A stretch of DNA of 64,000 nt from Candidatus Gastranaerophilales bacterium. GTDB lineage: Bacteria; Cyanobacteriota; Vampirovibrionia; Gastranaerophilales; Gastranaerophilaceae. Under the pieces are notes generated by a model that was not told where the DNA came from, ran no database searches, and was given only the letters and a program-made list of their open reading frames with translations. The translations under genes and the position numbers were made by a program. This document shows, in pieces, positions 60,270-64,000 of this stretch. Where the stretch lies: contig CALVBO010000003.1 in the NCBI GenBank assembly GCA_944325835.1, forward strand, positions 1 to 64,000, written 5' to 3'. Every line of letters starts with the position of its first letter. The first letter of the stretch is position 1.

Positions 60270-60587
60270 ATGTCAGATAATAAATCACTAGCATTTCCGT
60301 TGGGGTTATTGGCAGGAGTGGTCGGCGGCATCGTTGCCGGTATACTTTTCGCACCAAAATCAGGCGAAGAAACAAGAAGAGAATTAGCGCAGGCTGCTAA
60401 CGAATTCTACGAAAAACATTCGCCGGAAATTAACGAAGCTAAAAAACAGGCTATGCAGTCTGTCGATATAGTTAAATGCAAATTTGAAAGACAATTGAAA
60501 ATGATAGCAGATAAAATTAAGTCAAGAAAACTCCGTAACGCGAAAAAACGCGAAGACGGCGAAATGACCGGCGATTACAACGAATAG
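60270..60587 (+). CDS. YtxH-domain protein 1
   Basis: A 105-residue protein with the YtxH pattern: a glycine-rich membrane helix (LGLLAGVVGGIVAGILFAPKSGEETRREL) and a helical basic tail. ATG 60270 behind AAAGGTGG. Followed 10 bp later by a DUF948 protein. Members are linked to envelope or general stress in Firmicutes; role here unknown. Confidence 0.82.
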   Translation: MSDNKSLAFPLGLLAGVVGGIVAGILFAPKSGEETRRELAQAANEFYEKHSPEINEAKKQAMQSVDIVKCKFERQLKMIADKIKSRKLRNAKKREDGEMTGDYNE

Positions 60588-60597
60588 GGGAAAGAAA

Positions 60598-60954
60598 ATG
60601 GATACATCACAAATTGCACTAAACCAGAGTTTAACTTTTCTTTCCTGGACAGTCGGAATTGTCGTTTTTGTAATAGGCGTTTTCCTGACAAAACTGATTA
60701 TCGACCTGTCAACACTCTCCAAAAGCCTTTTGGAAACTTCCAAAATCCTTAACGAAGAGCTGAAACCAACTATCACAGAATTAAAAAATACTCTCACATC
60801 CCTTCTGTCAATTACCCAGACAGCCGAGGAAGGTATTAACAGGGTTAAAACCGCAATCACTACTATCAACGAGAAGAAAAATCGAATGAAAAATAATATT
60901 AAAAACGGCTTCTTTAACGTAGTACAAAGGATTAAAGATATTTTTACAAAATAG
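60598..60954 (+). CDS. DUF948-like membrane protein
   Basis: A 118-residue protein with one N-terminal membrane helix (LSWTVGIVVFVIGVFLTKLI) and a long amphipathic helix (STLSKSLLETSKILNEELKPTITELKNTL), as in DUF948 proteins, which often accompany YtxH proteins. ATG 60598 behind GGGGAAAG. Confidence 0.75.
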   Translation: MDTSQIALNQSLTFLSWTVGIVVFVIGVFLTKLIIDLSTLSKSLLETSKILNEELKPTITELKNTLTSLLSITQTAEEGINRVKTAITTINEKKNRMKNNIKNGFFNVVQRIKDIFTK

Positions 60955-61022
60955 CCGGTTTTAACAATTACTACCGCAGTTAAAAGAGTATATAATACCA
61001 AGTGAAAATAAAAGGAGTCATT

Positions 61023-61292
61023 ATGTCATCAACAACAACTAAATTTTTAGCCGGCTTTATAATCGGCGGCGCAGTAGGCGCAATAGCAGGTATTCTTCTG
61101 GCACCAAAATCAGGTGAAGAAACACGTAAATTATTAAAAGACGGTGCAGTCGACGCCTTGAAAAAAGCAGACGAAACCGTAAAAGAAATTCAGGCAAAAG
61201 CAGACGACGTTGTGTCTGACCTGCAAAAGAAAGGCGATGAGATAAAAGAAAAATTACAAAATCTCATTAACCAACAAAAAGAAGAAGCCTAG
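61023..61292 (+). CDS. YtxH-domain protein 2
   Basis: The 89-residue paralogue of the 60270-60587 protein: FLAGFIIGGAVGAIAGILLAPKSGEETRKLL then a coiled coil (KAKADDVVSDLQKKGDEIKEKL). I chose ATG 61023, six nt after AAGGAG. Completes the small envelope cluster. Confidence 0.85.
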   Translation: MSSTTTKFLAGFIIGGAVGAIAGILLAPKSGEETRKLLKDGAVDALKKADETVKEIQAKADDVVSDLQKKGDEIKEKLQNLINQQKEEA

Positions 61293-61300
61293 ACAGTACT

Positions 61301-61362
61301 AGACAGCGAAGTCGCAGGTTGCCCTGCGGGAGCAGGGCAAGCAGGCGACGGAGAACTGCTTT
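61301..61362 (-). repeat. Dispersed repeat family A, inverted left module (copy 6)
   Basis: Reverse complement of AAAGCAGTTCTCCGTCGCC ... TGTCTA, the left part of the 21584-21764 copy, placed just after the YtxH gene stop. Confidence 0.85.
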
Positions 61363-61394
61363 ATTTTAATCTGTATTGGTTTACTAGAAAAATA

Positions 61395-61426
61395 AAAAGC
61401 CGGGTTTGAACGAACCCGGTTTTTTA
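61395..61426. terminator. Bidirectional terminator
   Basis: AAAAGCCGGGTT / AACCCGGTTTTTT stem between the YtxH cluster and the convergent XRE gene. Confidence 0.8.
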
Positions 61427-61432
61427 TTTATT

Positions 61433-61753
61433 TTATAATATAGAATTTATTGAAGCTTTTAGTATCAGCAATTTTTGATTATTATTGGATATTTTGTCTA
61501 TATCTGACATTATTTCTTTTAACAATTGTTCATTTGACTTGAGCGCGTCATCTACAAACAGTTCATAAATCTCTACCCCCAGAGCATTTGCCAGTTTAGT
61601 TATGTTTTCGGAGGTCGGGTAATTTCTGCCGGTTTCTATTTTACTCAGTGAAATTGTGTCAATTCCGATTAACTCTGCCAGTGCCTCCTGTGTTAAAGCA
61701 CTCTGTTTTCTGTATTTTTGTATCCTTTTCCCAACAATCTGTTTAATATCCAT
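61433..61753 (-). CDS. XRE-family regulator divergent from pilin 5
   Basis: A 106-residue protein with HTH_3 (GKRIQKYRKQSALTQEALAELIGIDTISLSKIETGRNYPTSE) and a helical tail. Paralogue of 46927-47253. GGGGTT precedes the ATG. The intergenic region to pilin 5 has two copies of the palindrome ACTTTAAAGT (61788-61797, 61834-61843), one of them between the pilin promoter boxes. This XRE protein therefore probably represses pilin 5 and itself. Confidence 0.85.
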   Translation of the reverse strand: MDIKQIVGKRIQKYRKQSALTQEALAELIGIDTISLSKIETGRNYPTSENITKLANALGVEIYELFVDDALKSNEQLLKEIMSDIDKISNNNQKLLILKASINSIL

Positions 61754-61821
61754 TTTAACCCCGTATTTAATAATTTTAATTAATATACTTTAAAGTTTAA
61801 TAGATTTTAAATACTAATTTA

Positions 61822-61850
61822 TTGACAACTTTAACTTTAAAGTATATAAT
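61822..61850 (+). promoter_or_regulatory. Pilin 5 promoter with palindromic operator
   Basis: TTGACA (61822-61827), 17 nt, TATAAT (61845-61850), with ACTTTAAAGT at 61834-61843 inside the spacer and a second copy at 61788-61797. Confidence 0.75.
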
Positions 61851-61883
61851 ATAAATATACATAACTGAAAGGGTAGATAAATT

Positions 61884-62951
61884 ATGAAACAATTCAATGC
61901 ATTTGTAACGGCGGGTGCCGGGCTGGGAGCACCTCTGAATGGCCAGCGAACTAAAGGCCGCGCCTTCACAATGGCAGAGATATTATTATCTCTAACAATT
62001 ATCGGCGTAGTTGCAGCAATAACGCTTCCATCGTTAACCGGTAACATTAACGAAAGGACATGGAATACGCAAAGAAAAGCTTTATATGCAAGGCTTTCAC
62101 AAGCAATACCGTTAATGGATTCCCTGAATGGATACGGTACTTTTACCGAAGCTTCCGGAACGGAAGGAACAAGCTCATACACAGCAGGAGCCGATAATGT
62201 TGCAGAAACATTTATTAATGCTGCACTCAGTAAAGTTATGAAAGTTAATGCCGTTTGCAGCGGCGATATTGACGATCTGGCAGATTGCGGCGTTGCGTCC
62301 TCGATAGTCAACCTTGCCGGCACAAAGGTTGACATGCCGGTTAAACTTTCCGAACTCAACCCGTTGAATATAACATCACCTCCGGAACTGGCTGTCGGAA
62401 CCTCATACTCTTTGTATGATACAAAAGCTGCATCGTTCGTTGCACAGGGCGGTGAAACTGTTACTGTTTTCTACAACCCGCGCTGCAGAGGCTCACTTAA
62501 TGAAGTTGTTCAGGCAAACTTTCCTAATATGATGTGTGTCAACTTTGTTTATGATCTTAACGGTAACAAAGGACCGAACACTGTCGGAAAGGATATGGGC
62601 TTTATAACAGCTTTTTATCCTTATGATGTTAAAGTTGTTGCACCATACCCGTACATCAGAGATTTAAGCCAAAAATACGCACAAAAAGACGCAGCATCCG
62701 CTTGTACTAAAGAGGATAGTGAATATAGACTTGCCAATGTTGAAGAAATGGCATCAATGTTTACGAACCTGAAACTGGTTTCTGACAATGAAACGCTCGA
62801 CAACAGAGGCGGGAATTCGGTTTACTGGACGTCATCCCTAACCACGTATAATAATGCAAAACGTGCATGGTACTTCTATTTCGGTGCAGGATACGCAAAT
62901 GTTTGGCGTTCTTTGACAGAACCGATGAGCATCAGATGTGTTAAACGATAA
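61884..62951 (+). CDS. Prepilin-like protein 5
   Basis: A 355-residue copy. ATG 61884 follows GAAAGGGTAGATAAATT. The leader MKQFNAFVTAGAG...GR contains ~30 residues before AFTMAEILLSLTIIG, apparently a short insertion after an original AF-T-A start. The N-terminus is as in the family but with a LSQAIPLM variant. The C-terminus is DUF1566/Lcl-like (YRLANVEEM, VYWTSSLTT, IRCVKR). It has a very good promoter with XRE operator, and is followed by TATCCTTTCT (62984-62993) and a terminator. Confidence 0.85.
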   Translation: MKQFNAFVTAGAGLGAPLNGQRTKGRAFTMAEILLSLTIIGVVAAITLPSLTGNINERTWNTQRKALYARLSQAIPLMDSLNGYGTFTEASGTEGTSSYTAGADNVAETFINAALSKVMKVNAVCSGDIDDLADCGVASSIVNLAGTKVDMPVKLSELNPLNITSPPELAVGTSYSLYDTKAASFVAQGGETVTVFYNPRCRGSLNEVVQANFPNMMCVNFVYDLNGNKGPNTVGKDMGFITAFYPYDVKVVAPYPYIRDLSQKYAQKDAASACTKEDSEYRLANVEEMASMFTNLKLVSDNETLDNRGGNSVYWTSSLTTYNNAKRAWYFYFGAGYANVWRSLTEPMSIRCVKR

Positions 62952-62993
62952 AACGATAATACATTATAAATATTTCGTTTTTTTATCCTTTCT

Positions 62994-63019
62994 TGCGGTG
63001 AATTGACACCGCATTTTTT
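62994..63019 (+). terminator. Terminator after pilin 5
   Basis: TGCGGTG / CACCGCA stem followed by eight T. Confidence 0.8.
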
Positions 63020-63047
63020 TTGCCTTTACAGCGTAGATCCATTAAAA

Positions 63048-63073
63048 AAGCGGGGATTAAAAACCCCGCCTTT
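63048..63073 (-). terminator. Terminator of the sigma factor gene
   Basis: GGCGGGG / CCCCGC stem; T run on the reverse strand after the stop at 63091. Confidence 0.75.
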
Positions 63074-63090
63074 GAGGCTCCTGGCAGATT

Positions 63091-64000
63091 TTATGTGCCA
63101 AAATAATTTTTCAAATCTATTGTCAAATTTTTATTCTTACAATATTTTTTAAGTTTTGCAATCGCACGGTTTTCAATCTGACGAATTCTTTCTCTGGATA
63201 CACCATACTGGGTTCCGATTTCATCAAGGGTTTTATGAACCCCGTTATTATCAATACCAAAGCGCATAATCAAAACATCGCGCTCTTTAGGGCTAAGAAC
63301 CGTCAACATTTTTTTTATGTCGACAAAAAGATTTTCCTGTGAAACCTTGCTATCCGGCGCAATAGAATCCTCATCCACAATAAAATCTGCAATTTTTGCG
63401 TTATCGTCCTTGGAAGTCGTAGCAGGTGTATCCATACTAATCGTCGTTTGTGCTGATTTGATTATCTCAGATAATTTTGTTTCGGACATTCCGAGTCTGT
63501 GAGCGATTTCCTGTTTAGTCGGAGTATGACCGAGTTCCGTTGTAAGGTCAATGGTTACACGTCTTATACGGCTAAGAGATTCAATCATGTGAATAGGCAG
63601 TCTGATTAATCGTGCCTTATCGGCGATAGCTCTCGTTATTGCCTGTTGAATCCACCAGGTTGCATAAGTTGAAAATTTATACCCTTTTGTATAATCAAAC
63701 CTGTCGGCAGCCTTCATCAACCCGACGTTGCCTTCCTGAATTAAATCAAGGAATGAAAGCCCTCTGCCGATATATTTTTTGGCGATACTGACAACAAGGC
63801 GCAGGTTCGCATTCACCAGCATATTTTTAGAAAATTTATCATTTTTCTCTTGAATTTTTTGAGCAAGTTTAAGCTCATCTTCCGCAGAAAGCAACGGGAT
63901 TTTACCTATCTGATGCAAATAAATTTTAACGTTGTCGTCAGCATTAACGCTTGCAAAACTTTCAGAATTTTTCGGCTCCTCAAGTGATTCAAGAACTTCA
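63091..64000 (-). CDS. rpoD: RNA polymerase sigma-70 family factor (RpoD/SigA type), partial
   Basis: Sigma-70 regions 1.2 to 4.2 are visible: [14 protein letters not shown] (1.2), [28 protein letters not shown] and [18 protein letters not shown] (2), region 3, and [14 protein letters not shown] with [18 protein letters not shown] (4.2). The frame is open past an internal TTG at 63918 to the window edge (64000), so the N-terminus lies outside. Whether it is the single primary sigma or a group 2 paralogue cannot be decided; the C-terminus ([11 protein letters not shown]) and spacing fit either. Confidence 0.88.
   Translation of the reverse strand, partial: EVLESLEEPKNSESFASVNADDNVKIYLHQIGKIPLLSAEDELKLAQKIQEKNDKFSKNMLVNANLRLVVSIAKKYIGRGLSFLDLIQEGNVGLMKAADRFDYTKGYKFSTYATWWIQQAITRAIADKARLIRLPIHMIESLSRIRRVTIDLTTELGHTPTKQEIAHRLGMSETKLSEIIKSAQTTISMDTPATTSKDDNAKIADFIVDEDSIAPDSKVSQENLFVDIKKMLTVLSPKERDVLIMRFGIDNNGVHKTLDEIGTQYGVSRERIRQIENRAIAKLKKYCKNKNLTIDLKNYFGT

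Noticed and set aside
18700-63000. Pilin tips as targets of a diversity-generating retroelement
   Set aside because: DUF1566/Lcl-like domains are known retroelement targets, but no reverse transcriptase, no template repeat and no adenine-specific pattern between copies was seen in this window.
1-64000. CRISPR arrays, rRNA, tRNA and insertion sequences
   Set aside because: No regularly spaced direct repeats, no tRNA cloverleaf or rRNA segment and no transposase frame was recognised on either strand; repeats found are dispersed, non-coding families.

Overview
The window comes from an AT-rich bacterium with an LPS-type Gram-negative envelope (lpxD, lpxC, fabZ, and a heptose-phosphate adenylyltransferase next to asd). 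It also carries genes more typical of Firmicutes and Cyanobacteria relatives (pgpH-ybeY-dgkA, rbgA, rex, YtxH proteins) and a fermentative/anaerobic core: bifunctional adhE, a four-subunit 2-oxoacid:ferredoxin oxidoreductase, and Rex. Five dispersed prepilin-like genes share an almost invariant N-terminus (FTMAEILLSLTIIG...). This combination best fits a gut Melainabacteria/Vampirovibrionia (Gastranaerophilales-type) genome. That placement is inference; no rRNA or tRNA gene was recognised to confirm it.

Layout. 1-2291: a toxin-like gene end, then a three-unit array of convergent 'tail' fragments and small membrane-protein genes. 2293-9827: TOPRIM protein, papain-like protein, a small XRE locus, clpB, a degenerate histidine phosphatase and small hypotheticals. 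10170-13156: pgpH-ybeY-dgkA. 13249-13612: dispersed repeats and a tiny type I toxin-like gene. 13693-17747: hpf, a Cys-rich protein, YibE/F, PanE-like and HD-GYP proteins. 17811-23163: pilin 1, a LuxR-HTH protein, rplS-rbgA-rnhB, a CopG protein and pilin 2. 23258-26124: adhE with a Rex-type operator. 26137-29847: pilin 3 (reverse) and lysS. 29997-33950: asd-rfaE2-lpxD-lpxC-fabZ. 33969-34628: a HigBA/RelE-type locus whose toxin lacks a start. 34629-41338: zincin, GlcD-like flavoenzyme and a 1507-aa coiled-coil protein. 41777-44401: VorDABC/KorDABC-type oxidoreductase. 44523-49500: histidine kinase, orphan ParD, XRE, LuxR-HTH, a second type I toxin-like/antisense locus and ilvB. 49516-52816: rph, membrane protein, PHP phosphoesterase, XRE. 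52882-56509: pilin 4 and gyrA. 56600-59767: XRE, broken GIY-YIG gene, HigBA pair, rex, pdxJ. 59864-64000: YtxH/DUF948 envelope cluster, XRE, pilin 5 and a primary-type sigma factor running off the end.

Most unusual content. (1) The pilin family. Every copy has a GAAAGGATAGAA-type Shine-Dalgarno leader and a prepilin N-terminus. The C-termini are variable and DUF1566/Lcl-like, ending CVKR. Three copies carry repeat-derived insertions between the start codon and the prepilin motif, and a fourth has a short one. In two copies a run of exactly 13 G lies after the start, and loss of one G would join the start in frame to the pilin, which predicts phase variation. (2) The 5' tail/membrane-protein array resembles polymorphic-toxin cassettes. 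(3) A recurrent promoter-start arrangement (TATAAT, about 6-9 nt, ATG) predicts leaderless transcripts for small membrane, XRE and kinase genes. (4) Two candidate type I toxin-antitoxin loci encode 24- and 26-residue membrane peptides. (5) Three families of dispersed non-coding repeats also enter coding sequence.
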